From Hydractinia symbiolongicarpus (taxonomy: Eukaryota; Cnidaria; Hydrozoa; Anthoathecata; Hydractiniidae): 64,000 nt of DNA. Below are positions 1 to 11,083 of this stretch, piece by piece. A program made the translations under genes and the position numbers. Positions within the stretch are counted from its first letter, which is position 1. The number at the start of each line of letters is the position of its first letter. The DNA lies in contig NC_079885.1 in NCBI RefSeq assembly GCF_029227915.1, positions 17,557,001-17,621,000 of the forward strand. The letters run 5' to 3'. Under the pieces are notes generated by a model. That model made no database searches. It was not told the DNA's origin and saw nothing but the letters and a program-made list of their open reading frames with translations.

Positions 1-686
1 TTCATTCTGCTGAGTCCTGAGTATGTCGAGACTCCCAGTCTGCCTTGATATACAGACAACCTGGGAGGTACTCTGCAGTAACTGTGATCTTGTGGAGTAT
101 AGGAAATCCCAAATCTTCTTGGCTATTCTGTTCATAATTAAATTCTTTGTTCCTCCCATTTTGAGGAGATAAGGCAAAGCGGTTATTACTAAACGTATTT
201 TTACTACTAAACTCATGGATAAGTTTATTTTCATCTAATTAATTATGCAGTAAGTTTATGCATTCACAGCGAACTTAATTTGTGACTTGCAAGTACGGAT
301 GTGGACAGCGATGACATTTTTGAATTAGGTTATCCTTATTTAAGTATGATAGAAACTAAAAATTTTTTATAAAAAAATAAACACTAAACCTTGTTCATAC
401 CCTAGTTTTTCATCTCTCTCTCTCCAAGCGTTCTCATTTCTGTCTTTTTCCATATATCCATTGTCAGCTTTATCATAGGACAGGGGTAGAGTCTCACCAG
501 CTCAAACAGTGCTTCCTCTGCTACTATTTTAGATTAAATTACGTATTAATATTTTCGTGTTTTGTCACTGTAATTCTTTCACTTACTCGTGCAATGCTCT
601 TATGAAAGCCACTCACACTTTGTGTGTTGGCGGTAAGAAACAAAAGATTTCTTTGATGCTGAATAAACTCATGTTAAACGTATGAT
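1..686. other. No gene recognised
   Basis: AT-rich sequence with no coding frame that I can support. It holds only a short CT-rich stretch near 413-424. The 5' LTR expected for the BEL/Pao element to the right is not visible here. Confidence 0.5.
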
Positions 687-714
687 TTTAATATCAAAAC
701 GTTTTGATATTAAA
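687..714. repeat. 28-bp perfect palindrome
   Basis: The two 14-base arms are exact reverse complements with no spacer, centred on AAAACGTTTT. It lies just left of the repeat at 721-789 and may belong to the same small mobile element. Confidence 0.7.
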
Positions 715-720
715 GTTTGG

Positions 721-850
721 TTCCCACCAATGCGTTTATTGATAAACATATGTTTATTTTAAAATTTTTAGAGTTAAACAAGGTGGGAATGCTAAAAATA
801 AACGCATGATGATTTTACATGCAATAAACATACGTTTAATGCGTTTAATA
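721..850. repeat. Small foldback repeat, shares 35 bp with 9932-9966
   Basis: TTCCCACC at 721-728 pairs with GGTGGGAA at 782-789, and an internal palindrome ATAAACATATGTTTAT lies at 742-757. Positions 730-764 recur exactly, in inverted orientation, at 9932-9966. Further AAACGCAT/ATGCGTTT motifs continue to 850. This looks like a miniature inverted-repeat element or the end of one. No transposase is seen. Confidence 0.55.
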
Positions 851-895
851 TTAAAAGGTGACACAGGGGCATGAAGTTGTTACATATCTTCACAG

Positions 896-2511
896 TTGGT
901 CGATTATATTGGTGCAGATCCCGTACGACGAGAGTCACGAGAAATAGAAATGTTGATGCACACAGCTTCAAGGAAAGTGAGCCTATACGATGTTGATATT
1001 GCCAACACCTCCGGTGACTTTCACCTCAACGTTGATGTTACAAAGGTTGACAAAGAAGTCCTATTGACAGTAGCAAATCCAAACTACCAGCATCTGTTAC
1101 AACCATCTTAAACCATCTATAACCATCGCTAAAATCGAGGTAAAAGTGCTACCAAGGAGGAATCGGATTTCCTGTAGGAGAAAGGACAAGATTCAGTTTG
1201 TTTATCATGTCACCTGGCGGAGATAATGAAAGCCAGATGTTTCTTATACAAGTTTCTCATCAGGATTATGACAGACTGTGTCGGTTAGATGTGTTGGAGA
1301 TGGAGGATCGTCATAAAGGAGACTAAGTGACGGTGTTCAAAGAGTTCAGAGAACAATTGACAAGAAGTGAAGGAGGGTGGTACAGGACAGGGTTAATGTG
1401 GAAAGCGTCTCATCTGAAGCTGCCAGACAACACATTCACTAGCTTAGCTCGGATGAAAAACTTATTGACTAAGCTGAGTTCTTCTCAGTTGACGGAAGAA
1501 TACCATGCAAAAATTCAAGAACAATTGGAGATGGGAATTGTCGAAGCACTTGCCGAACCAGATAGCAAAGTCTACTATATGCCTCACAAAGTAAGAGTAG
1601 TAAGAGAGTCTGCTAAGAGCACAAACCTGCGTATAGTTTACGATGCATCGTCGAAAAGCGATGAAGGAAGTGTGTCGTTAAATGAATGCCTGGAGCCGGG
1701 ACTACCTTTGCAAAATCGAATTTGGAATATCTTAACTAGGAATCGGATGCGACCAGTGATCTTGACCGGAGATATAAAACAAGCGTGTTTACAAGTTCGA
1801 ATTAAGAAGAAGCTTAGAATTGAGAAGAAAGATATCAACCCATTTAAGAGAGGCGTGCTACAGTTTTAGCTGCATTTTATGATCCTTTAGGGTTATTATC
1901 ACCGGTGCTCTTAACAGGAAAAATCATTTACCGAGACATTTGTGATCAGAAACTGAGTTAGGACAAGCCTTTAAAAGATCAAATGTCGCGAAGATTGCTT
2001 AGTTGGAAACAAAATCTTCCAACCGAGATAAAAGTGTACCGCGTTCCATACCATCCTTCCAGACGGAAATCCATCGAGTAAGTCTCCACGCCTTTGACGA
2101 TGCGAGCAAAAACGGCACATCGGTTGCTTTATACGCAGTTTGCTATTGAGATTCAGGTGTTAGTCAGGGGTTGTTGGGATCGAAATTGCACAAAAGAATT
2201 TGACTATTCCGAGATTGGAGTTGGTAGCAGCACATATGACGGCAAACCTGATCGGGAGTGCAAAGCAAGCTCTATTAAGCTTCCCAATCACCGAAACAGT
2301 TGTATGGTCAGATAGCTCTGTGGTTTTGCATTGGATCAAGGGAGAAGGTCTGTACAAGCAGTTTGTGGATAATCATGTCCAGAAGATGAAAGCAAGGGGT
2401 GATATAGTTTGGCGTCATGTTGGAACCAATGAAAATCCGGCAGATATTGGTAGCCGAGATGGTCGAGTAGACAAGCTAAAGGAGCTCTGGTTCAAGGGCC
2501 GGGACGGTTAA
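896..2511 (+). pseudogene. BEL/Pao pol, protease to RNase H part
   Basis: Residues from 896 match the end of a DUF1758-type aspartic protease region (NPNYQHLL). Another frame continues to about 1326. The frame from 1327 carries the conserved BEL block before and inside the reverse transcriptase: GWYRTG, QEQLEMGIVE, LRIVYDASS, SLNECLEPGLPLQN and TGDIKQACLQV. The text then jumps straight to the A17-peptidase start (YDPLG), so the segment that should hold the reverse transcriptase YVDD site is absent. Frames from about 1866 to 2511 give the RNase H region (TIPRLELVAAHM, WSDSSVVLHWI, NENPADIGSRDG). The internal deletion plus shifts make this a pseudogene. Confidence 0.85.
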
Positions 2512-2519
2512 AGGACGAA

Positions 2520-4025
2520 ATAAATTAACCAGCTGACATCTCCACCACATCTTCAAAGGAGTCAGAAGCAGAAGCGAAGCTTGTAAAAGAGATTATGACA
2601 ACTACAACTGAGACCGAAGAAAGGATAGGGGAATTATTTGAAAAATTTACTCTGTGGAAGACTTTAAGGATTTCCTCTTGGATATGGAGGTTTATCCACA
2701 GCAGACAAAAAGTGAAAATCAGAGAGAAAGAAAGGACTTTAACAACAGAAGAAACAGAAGCACCGATGAAGTTTTGGATCAAGCGAATGCTGTGAAAACA
2801 CCGACGAGTTCAAAAAAGACAAGGAGCAACTAAACCTTCGAAAAAATGACGAAGGGATCTACCTATGTATGGGGAGAGTTGAAGGAGATTACCCCGTGTA
2901 TATGCCTCCTAAAAAATTGTTGAGCCTAAAGATTGTCCAGATGGCCCACGTAAAGACTTTGCACGGAGGAGTTGGATTTACAATTTCCGAGCTTAGACGT
3001 AAGTACTGGATACCTCAGCCACTACGAACAGTGAAAGGCGCAATTCACAAATGCTATGGATGTAAACGTTTTCGGGCCATGGCACTAACACAACCAAGAG
3101 AAGCCAACCTGCCGTACACAAGAAAACCGTCCATTTCAGGTTGTTGGGGTAGATTTTGCAGGACCGTTTGCGTACCGAAGCGCCGCCAAGTATAAAGGTA
3201 AAGCTTACGCTTTTCTCTACACTTGCAGTTTAACAAGTGCTGTTTACATTGACGTGTTATTTGATCAATTACCCTATCAAGTCATCGCGAGCATTAAATC
3301 ATGTATTGCTAGAAGAATTAGACCCGAGAAAATCTACTCCGATAATTTTTCAAGTTATGTAGCAGCAGCGAAGTGGATAAGAAAAATCGTGAACGAAGAA
3401 AGGATTCACAATTTCTAGCCAAAGAGAACATGAAGTAGCAGTTCAACTTAAGTCTTGCACCATGGTGGTGCGGCCAATTCAAAAGAATGGTGGGGTTAAT
3501 GAAGCAAACTCTGTTCAAAGCAATGGGAAAGGCGAAGCCAACTTCGACAGAATTAAAGTCGTTGTTTCTGGAAGTTGAAACGACGCTCCATAATCGCCTA
3601 CTTGGATATATCGAAAACGATGTACAGGCAGTCATCTAACACCGAACGTTATGGTGTTTGATTGCCCAATTTACATTCCAAATGAAGAAAATGTAGCTAA
3701 AGATGCAAGTCAAAATTTAAAGACCAGATATAAGTTCTTGATAGCATGCAGAGAGCGAATATGGGGACTATGGACGACCGAATACTTGAGATATCTGAGG
3801 GAAAGACACAATTTGGTTCATCATAAGAAGGAAATGAGGTTGGAATCAGGCGATGTAGTCGTTATTAGAGAAGACAAGAAGAATAAAGCATACTGGAAGA
3901 CAGGTATAGTGGAGAAATTAATCACCAGAAGGGACGACGTTGTTAGAGGAGCACGGTTAAGAGCAGGAAGAGATCATATGGAGCGAGCAGTGGAACACCT
4001 TTATCTAGCAACAGTGATTTGTTAA
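2520..4025 (+). pseudogene. BEL/Pao pol, integrase and DUF5641-like part
   Basis: The frame from 2869 holds the integrase zinc-binding region (HVKTLHGGVGFTISELRRKYW, then CYGCKRF). It then shifts into an rve core in other frames near 3140-3420, which is interrupted by stops. The frame 3651-4025 matches the C-terminal DUF5641-type domain that follows the integrase in BEL elements (RYLRERH, GDVVVIREDK, WKTGIVEKL, RAVEHLYL). The linker 2520-2868 is charged and Thr/Glu-rich. Decayed, with no intact frame across the domain. Confidence 0.8.
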
Positions 4026-4149
4026 ATCCTGTAGCACTCGAATTTAGACTGAAAAGAAACGAAGCAGCAATCGCTAAAGTTCTGATGAAAGATCAATTTG
4101 ACGAACAGAACAGACCTGTTGCGATCTTTTTTAACAAATTGGGGAAATG

Positions 4150-4320
4150 TGTTGAACTTTGAACCCGAGTAGTAGATATCGGTGAGCATGCGCAAAGGAG
4201 ACTAGTTACGAGAGAGTGGAAGCGAAGGGACGGAGAAGAGGAGAGAGATGTAATTTTATTTTAACGAAGAGATATTGTTATTACCTGAGCTATATTTTAC
4301 TGTGTGGGCTATTCCCAACA
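4150..4320 (+). repeat. Probable BEL/Pao 3' LTR
   Basis: The segment begins TGTTG and ends CAACA, is preceded by the purine-rich GGGGAAA, and follows the end of the BEL coding region by about 125 bases. Boundaries are inferred from these termini because no second LTR is present for comparison. Confidence 0.55.
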
Positions 4321-4540
4321 AGGTAAGGGAAATCAGGCAATTTTATTTCGTCTGTGAATTTAGGACCAAAGTAAAACCCATGAAATTTTTTATCATAAAA
4401 ATAGGCGATTGGAAAGCATTTTAAGTACTGTCTGGTTGCGTATTCGCCTATCCCAGCCTATTTTAAACTGCAGTAAAATTCCTGAATGCAAAATAATAAA
4501 GAAATGGCCATTCTATTGTGCAGAAAACAGAAACAAAAAT

Positions 4541-4734
4541 TGTTGAAATATGTGACGCTCACTTGCTATCTTTTATTGTGAACCGGTGGTTCTATTATTT
4601 TATGTTAGAACTGTCACGTGCATTATATTACGCACATTTTTTTTTTATTCTCTACGTTTTTCTGTGATCAGCTTGTTCTTTATGAGAGAAAAAGTACTCT
4701 ATGAGTGAGAAACTCTGTGTGTCTGTTTTTATCA
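4541..4734 (+). repeat. Copia 5' LTR
   Basis: 194 bases, TG...CA termini. Differs from the 3' LTR by two substitutions, absence of a 5-base TAGTT and a 10-T instead of 8-T run. Confidence 0.95.
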
Positions 4735-4750
4735 GGTTATGGGCCCAGAC
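4735..4750 (+). promoter_or_regulatory. Copia primer binding site (half initiator tRNA-Met type)
   Basis: GGTTATGGGCCCAG directly follows the 5' LTR. It is complementary to the anticodon-stem part of initiator methionine tRNA, the primer known for Drosophila copia, which uses a half-tRNA rather than the usual 3' end. Confidence 0.8.
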
Positions 4751-4811
4751 ACTTTTTAATGTTATATCGAGTACTGAAATAATTTTATTTTGTTGAATTT
4801 GATTTTTTACG

Positions 4812-5530
4812 ATGGCAACTGAAGACGCAACTTTCAAAATTGAAAAGCTGACTGCTGAAAATTATCATTCATGGAAATTCAACATGAAAATGTATTTAAT
4901 CGGAAAAGATCTTTGGGAGATTGTAACCGGTGATGAAACCATAGAGGATGATATGCAGGAGGCTGAGAAACGTCGAATCAAGAAACACGAGAACCAAGCG
5001 TTTGCCGCCATTTGTTTGGGAATTTCAACAAACTTACAAATTTACGTTCGCTCCACGAAATCGGCTAAGGAAGCATGGGAAAATCTTGAAAAACATTTTC
5101 AGCAAAAAACACTTTCAAAAAGGATTTTCTCTCGCAGAAAATTATATTCAGCAAAGATGGCTAGAGGTCAAAATATGACTGAACACATAAACAACATTAA
5201 GACATTGTCAGAACACCTGGAAGTGATTGATGATGCTATTGCAGAAAAGGACCTAGTTATTCTTCTTATTAGTAGTTTACCCGAAGAGTATAACTATTTA
5301 ATGACGGCGCTTGAAACAATTGCTGAGGACAATCTAACCTAGGATTATGTTAGGGACAGGCTTATTCACGAAAGCGAAAAGAAAAAGCCTGCTGAAGCTG
5401 AAACTTCTGGCGATGCCCTTTTTTTCGTCAAAGCCCAACAACAAGAAATCCGGTAAATGTCATTACTGCAAGAAACCAGGACATTATGCTCGTGACTGTT
5501 TTAAGAAGAAAAGTGACCAGAAGAAAGAAA
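4812..5530 (+). pseudogene. Copia gag with zinc knuckle
   Basis: The ATG at 4812 opens a gag of the UBN2/copia type (ENYHSWKFNMKMYLIGKDLW, AKEAWENLEKHF, VILLISSLPEEY). A TAG at 5340-5342 interrupts it. Sequence homologous to gag goes on in frame until the 7-T run at 5419-5425, where the frame moves. A CCHC zinc knuckle, CHYCKKPGHYARDC, follows near 5460-5500 in the new frame. Capsid and nucleocapsid functions are therefore broken by one stop and one shift. Confidence 0.9.
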
Positions 5531-8500
5531 ACGCAAATCTCGCTAACGATGATCACGATAATGAACTAGCTCTGAAATCCTCTGAAGTAAACGAGGATGA
5601 GTGGTGGATTGACTCTGGTGCTTCTTCTCACATGACCCATAATTTGAAAAGCTTAAGAGACTATTCCAGTTTTGAAACGCCTATAAAGGTAAAACTCGCC
5701 GATGATCACGTGCTGAATGCTTTCGGGAAAGGAAATGTACATTTGACCATTTTGAGCAAAAATGAAAAGGTCAAAACTGTGCTACACGACGTACTTTACG
5801 TGCCGAAGATCCAAAACAAACTGTTCTCTCTATCTTACCTAACCGATAAGGGAGTCGATGTGCAGTTCAAAGGCAAGGATTGCGATATCACCAAGGAGGG
5901 GAAGCAGTATACTATTGGACATAAGTACGGTAAACTTTACAAACTTAACACGATAAAGCCACGAAACGAGGAAACGTGCTGTATCGGGAAAACAATCAAA
6001 CAGGATTCAATCGAGCTGTGGCACTAACGATACGGTCATCTGGGATACGACAACCTCAAACTCTTAAACGATAAAGAGATGGTAAATGGCCTGAATATCG
6101 ATACCAAGGAAGCCGTCGATCGAATCTGCGAAGGATGTGCAATGGGGAAACAGCATCGCAAATCATTCCCAAAGAAATCGCAAAGCACCACAACCAGATT
6201 GCTCGAGCTGATTCACAGTGACGTGTGTGGACCGATGGATGTACCTTCAGTGGGAGGTTCCAGGTACTTTGTGACTTTTATAGACGATTTCTCAAGATAC
6301 ACTACTGTCTACATGATGAAGCAAAATTCTGAAGTGCTTGAAAAATTTGGGCAGTTTGTAAACCTTGTTGAAAATCGCACTGGATTGAAAGTCGAACGCT
6401 TACACGTGGAGAACGAAACTATAAAACGCCTTTGCTCAGATAATGGTGGTGAATACTTCTCAAAGGACTTTGACGAATTCTGCAACAATCGAGGAATTCA
6501 ACGTGAACCGACCATTCCATACTCTCCACAACAAAACGGAGTTGCTGAACGCATGAACCGCACCCTACTGGAAACTGCACGATCAATGCTGCATCACGCA
6601 AAGAAACCCCTTAACCTATGGGCTGAAGCTGTATCTACCGCATCCTACACACGGAACCGAAGTCCTACTGCTTCACTGAAGGGAGCAACGCCTTATGAAC
6701 TTTGGCACGGTAAAAAGCCTGAAGTTAGTGGCCTGAAAGTGTTTGGCTGCAAAACGTACGTGCATATTCCTGAATCAAAACGCAATGGAAAACTCCAGAA
6801 GAAATCGTTTCCATGCGTTTTTGTTGTATACCCTGCGAACGAAAACGGGTACAAACTGTACAATCCTGAAACGAGACAGATGCTTCGAAGTCGTGATGTC
6901 ATCTTCGTAGAGAACGCTTTTGACATCGAAAAAATCGGACAACGTAACTCACGAATTTTTCACTGGAACATTCAGAGAAGCTGAGGCAGAAGCTGAGGCA
7001 GAAGCTGAAACGGAACAACCAAGAAACAACATCGGTGAACCGCAAGTCGCTGTCGAAGAAGATGCCAGACCACGACGAGCAAGGAGACCACCTGACAGAC
7101 TGAACGTTCTGACAGGTAATTGGTGGAACCTGATGGAGGCGGCATCGGTCGCAGCTATGGACACTGAGGAGCCAACGACCATTGAAGAAGCTTTAAGCGG
7201 TGTGAACTCAAAGCTATGGTCTGAAGCACTTCGTAATGAATTTGATTCGCTGAAACAGAACCAAACCTGGGAATTAGTTGACTTACCCACCGGTAAGAAC
7301 ATTGTTGGCAGTAAATGGGTATTTAAGCACAAACGTGATGCTAAAGGCGAGATCACCCGGTGTAAAGCTCGTCTTGTTGCACAGGGATACTCTCAAAAAC
7401 CCGGTGTCGACTATGACGAAGTTTTCTCACCTGTCGCAAAGTATAGCTCTATTCGTACTGTACTAGCCATTGCCAATCAACTTGATTTAAACCTCCACCA
7501 AATGGATGTTAAAACAGCATTCCTAAATGAAGATCTCGAGGAAGAGATTTTCGTTAAGCAACCGGAAGGCTTCATCGACAAGTAACATCCGAACAAGGTT
7601 TGTCGATTGCGAAAGAGTCTCTATGGCTTGAAACAGTCTGCACGATGCTGGAACAAAACCATCGACGAATACCTCAAGGAATCAGGATACATACAAAACG
7701 ATGCTGACCCTTTCATCTATCTCAAACGATTCATCAAGGACGGACAGGAAGTTATCCTCCTTATTGCTGTGTACGTCGACGACCTGCTGATTGCATCAAA
7801 CAACGACAAAGAACTCCTCTCCGAAAAGAAACAGATAGGTGAACGTTTCGAAATGGGTGACGAAGGGGAAGTTCACTACATTCTTGGGATGGCCGTCAAA
7901 CGAAACCGTAAGGATGGGGTACTTACAATCGACCAACACGCGTTCTTATCATCTGTGCTGAAACGATTTGGAATGGAAGATTGCAAGCCAGTAGCTACTC
8001 CACTCGAACCCAACACAAAGTTCAAAAAGCTGAGAGATGACGAAGAACCAGTCAATCTGAAAGAGTACCAATCTGTCATTGGATGCCCGACGTACGCATC
8101 GATTGGGACCAGACCAGACTTGTCCGCTGCAGTGGGAGTGCTTAGTCAACACATGTCGAAACCTGGAAAGCAACATTGGGTTGGTGTTAAACGAGTTCTC
8201 CGATACGTTAAAGGAACCATCGACTATGGTTTGGTGTACAAGGGGAGTAAAGCTTACGAAACGATAGACTGTTTACGTGGCTTCGCCGACGCTGATTGGG
8301 CTGGAGATGTGGTAACACGAAAATCGACTTCCGGTTACGTATTCCAAATCGGAAATTCCACGATTTCATGGAAATCGAAACGTCAGTCAATCGTTGCACT
8401 TTCTTCGACCGAAGCTGAATACGTTTCATTATGCAGTGCAACACAAGAGACAGTATGGTTGCGAGTCCTGCTTGATGGTATGGGGTTCAAACAGGCAAAT

Positions 8501-8692
8501 GCTACTACGATTTTTGAAGACAACCAAGGTCCAATCGCTCTTGCGAAAAACCCCGCACATCACTCACGAACAAAACACATTGACATCAAGTACCATTACA
8601 TACGCGACGCTGTCTCGACCAAGGAGATTAAGCTGAAATACTGTCCAACACAGGAAATGATTGCCGATTTATTGACAAAGGGACTCCCTTGA
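5531..8692 (+). pseudogene. Copia pol: protease, integrase, reverse transcriptase, RNase H
   Basis: The protease active site is WWIDSGASSHMT near 5600-5637. The gag-pre-integrase zinc region is interrupted by TAA at 6025-6027. The integrase (6079 on) keeps its catalytic acids: HSDVCGPMD, CSDNGGEYF and GVAERMNR. The frame shifts at the A-run 6929-6934. The frame from 6920 starts with an Ala-Glu repeat, then the reverse transcriptase (WVFKHKRDAKG, MDVKTAFLNEDL). It is cut by TAA at 7583-7585 and resumes to 8692 with YVDDLLIA intact and RNase H motifs DADWAGD and SSTEAEYVS. The active-site motifs survive but the reading frame does not. Confidence 0.92.
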
Positions 8693-8784
8693 CCACAGTT
8701 CGAGAAGCTTCGCTTAGAACTTGGAGTGACCAAGATACATTGAATTTGACATTGACGAAATGACTATCGTGACGGAGTGACCGT

Positions 8785-8794
8785 CAAGTGGGAG
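8785..8794 (+). promoter_or_regulatory. Copia polypurine tract
   Basis: AAGTGGGAG lies immediately before the 3' LTR, where plus-strand synthesis is primed in copia elements. Confidence 0.65.
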
Positions 8795-8991
8795 TGTTGA
8801 AATATGTGACGCTCACTTGCTATCTTTTATTTAGTTGTGAACCGTTGGTTCTATTATTTTATGTTAGAACTGTCACGTGCATTATATTACGCACATTTTT
8901 TTTATTCTCTACGTTTTTCTGTGATCAGCTTGTTCTTTACGAGAGAAAAAGTACTCTATGAGTGAGAAACTCTGTGTGTCTGTTTTTATCA
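8795..8991 (+). repeat. Copia 3' LTR
   Basis: 197 bases, TGTTGA...ATCA, nearly identical to 4541-4734 and followed by the AAAAT duplication. Confidence 0.95.
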
Positions 8992-8996
8992 AAAAT

Positions 8997-9457
8997 TTGG
9001 GCAGCGAAAAGTCATTTAAATTATCGTGCAGAACTTATTTTAAAACGTATAAATTTAATAAATATTATTGCTTGTGGTGTAAAAGTTTCCGTAAATGAAT
9101 TACAAGCTTCTGAAAGTATCTTAACATTACTTTGGTTTTGCAAAATATATTTTTAACTAATTGTAGAAAAATATACCTTTAACGACATAGATTTATGTTC
9201 GCGTTGATTAATAATCGCGGTGTCTGACAGAGGACAATTCTTTCGCATGTGGATTAGTATTTCACAAGCGCAAATTCTTAATTTTTTCTTCAAAGTACTG
9301 AACACAACGTCCAGGTGCATTCAAGTCTTAAATTTCCAAGCTTTCTATCTTTATACCAGCCAACGTAAGGTATAGACGAAGTAAATCAACTCGCCGTATA
9401 TATTTAATTTGAAATCTATTACACACTTTTTTATAAGAATATCTAAATTATAACCAC
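8997..9457. other. Non-coding, pre-insertion flank
   Basis: AT-rich flank of the copia insertion. The short frame at 8962-9156 starts inside the LTR and has no recognisable content. No other feature seen. Confidence 0.4.
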
Positions 9458-9710
9458 CTGGTCATTATTCTTTATTTCTCTGTTGTTTAAACAATAGACC
9501 TATTGGGTTTAACCAAAATCCCAGCCTGATATTCTTATGAAAGAAAAAGCGTGTAGGTGTACACTATTCTCACTTTATTTAAGATTCCCTACCCAACCAT
9601 TCTCCTCGTTTTGCTTTTTTTAACAACCCAAACAATAGGCCTATTGTTTAGAAAATAAGGGATATAAATAAAAAAACAATAGATAAATAAGAATAATGAC
9701 CAGCCTGATT
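9458..9710. repeat. Foldback element
   Basis: CTGGTCATTATTCTT at 9458-9472 recurs in inverted form at about 9690-9703. Both arms carry an AACAATAG(A/G)CCTATTG block, and the right arm has the perfect palindrome AAACAATAGGCCTATTGTTT. A CAGCCTGAT...ATTCTTAT motif is repeated directly on both sides. No coding capacity, so probably a MITE. Confidence 0.6.
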
Positions 9711-9931
9711 TAAATTTTGATATTCTTATAAAAAAGCATTTGTAGCGTGAAGCATCACATTTTTAAAATCGTTTTCTCAAAAAATTATCATGAAAACCTA
9801 GCATGATTTGTGTACACAGGTTAAGTATCATACACGACTTTCGTTTTCAGAATTGGGTGTGTCACTATTGTAAATGTACTGTAGCTGCATCTATTTAATA
9901 GCGAGATAGTTTACGCGGCTTCTGCTTCTTG

Positions 9932-9966
9932 TTTTAAAATAAACATATGTTTATCAATAAACGCAT
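9932..9966. repeat. 35-bp inverted copy of 730-764
   Basis: Exact reverse complement of 730-764, with diverged similarity for about 15 bases further outward. It sits 9.2 kb away, on the far side of both retrotransposons. Confidence 0.8.
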
Positions 9967-10248
9967 GGGTTGGAAGCCGGCTTAAGGAACAAATTTATTT
10001 ACCTGCTTGAGGTTTATTACTGGCCGACTCTCCATCTTTCCTTTTATCTAAAAAAGATAGCTCAGAAACTACCCCTCCAGGGCAACTACTTTTAAAATGT
10101 TCTGGTGTTGTTGGTGTAGCAGTCATCCTGGAATGGGGGGGGGCACCAAGTTGGATGGCTTCTCGATGACTATCGACTTTTGCTTCATTTTTTTGTGAAG
10201 CTCGGTCATATGTTTACCTTTTCAGGGGTTTCCACCAACATCCATACT
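9967..10248. other. Non-coding
   Basis: No gene seen. Contains a 10-base G run at 10134-10143. Confidence 0.35.
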
Positions 10249-10551
10249 TTAGATAGTGGACCCATTATGTGTGATATTTGCTGTTGTTCTTTTTTTCAAA
10301 ATTCTGTTAAGCTCTAAACGATTTTTTACAAGGATCCAATAAACTTGCTCCTGGAACTCCTTTTCCGGATTGAGTTCGGAAGTTTCGTTGACATAGGTGG
10401 CCAATTCCTTAGGAAGAGAATACCTGTGAAGATCCTCCTCCCTGTTAATTCGAAAGCGTTTATAACCATCTCTCTCAAGCGGATAGGTAGCTTTTTGTTT
10501 GTTATTCGGGTCATTATCTGTGAAGCCATCAGTCACAGAAACATTCGACAT
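10249..10551 (-). CDS. Unrecognised 100-residue frame
   Basis: A charged, soluble protein frame of 100 residues with an ATG start and a TAA stop. The middle (residues about 45-75, LPKELATYVNETSELNPEKEF) vaguely resembles N-terminal segments of cnidarian transposon-borne proteins, but this is an impression only. No signal peptide, membrane segment or catalytic motif is visible. It could be an exon, a decayed element fragment or chance. Flanks contain no clear partner exon. Confidence 0.25.
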   Translation of the reverse strand: MSNVSVTDGFTDNDPNNKQKATYPLERDGYKRFRINREEDLHRYSLPKELATYVNETSELNPEKEFQEQVYWILVKNRLELNRILKKRTTANITHNGSTI

Positions 10552-11083
10552 GTCGCTGTCACCGTCTTGGTTTTAAGAATCGATTGCAGCAGATGTTGAT
10601 ACCATTACGATGAATTATAAAGTAAAACTTGTTAAGAAATATGTGTCGATTATGCAAATATATCTGGATAATAACGATATATAAATAACGATAAATCCAG
10701 AGCTCCTTTTCCAATCGTCAAAGAAGTTGAAAGGGGAAGGAGGTCTGGACTACACTAGATTTGTGTGATGGAGCTGATTGGGCTGCAGGATTCCAATATT
10801 AGATCATTTTGAGATTTTATGAAATAAAATTGCATTGCATGTAGATGAAAAAATCGCACGGTGGTTCCAGTGCTTTAGAGATTTTATTTTTTTGTCAGAA
10901 AAAATGAAGAGGAAATAAATGTGTTTGTGTTTGTACAATCTTGTTTACTAATGTTACGCAAATAAAAAGTAACGCCGCGATGAAGTTAGTTAAAATCCTA
11001 GGTTTTATGGGTTCCTTATCGACTGAAGATTTTCACCTAAGCCGCCCTATCAAGTATAAGATAAAAGATGTTTAATTGTTAAT
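10552..11083. other. No gene recognised
   Basis: Non-coding up to the minisatellite. Nothing else noted. Confidence 0.4.

Larger units (their letters stand above)
896..4320 (+). mobile_element. BEL/Pao LTR retrotransposon, 5'-truncated and decayed
   Basis: The coding order is protease-associated region (DUF1758-like), reverse transcriptase, A17-peptidase/RNase H region, integrase with zinc-binding start, then a DUF5641-like tail. This is the order of BEL/Pao pol. The probable 3' LTR is 4150-4320, with TGTTG and CAACA at its ends. No matching 5' LTR is present before 896, so the left end is lost. Frames change several times and stops interrupt the reading, so it cannot encode a working polyprotein. 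The next element, a copia insertion, starts 220 bases further right. Confidence 0.85.
4541..8991 (+). mobile_element. Ty1/copia LTR retrotransposon, full length, inactivated
   Basis: Both LTRs (4541-4734 and 8795-8991) start TGTTGA and end ATCA. They are flanked by the same 5 bases, AAAAT, at 4536-4540 and 8992-8996, a clean target duplication. Coding order is gag, protease, integrase, reverse transcriptase and RNase H, the copia order with integrase before reverse transcriptase. I count two substitutions, a 5-base indel and a poly-T length change between the LTRs, so insertion is fairly recent. Even so, the coding frame carries three stops and two frameshifts, so this copy is not autonomous. 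Confidence 0.95.
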
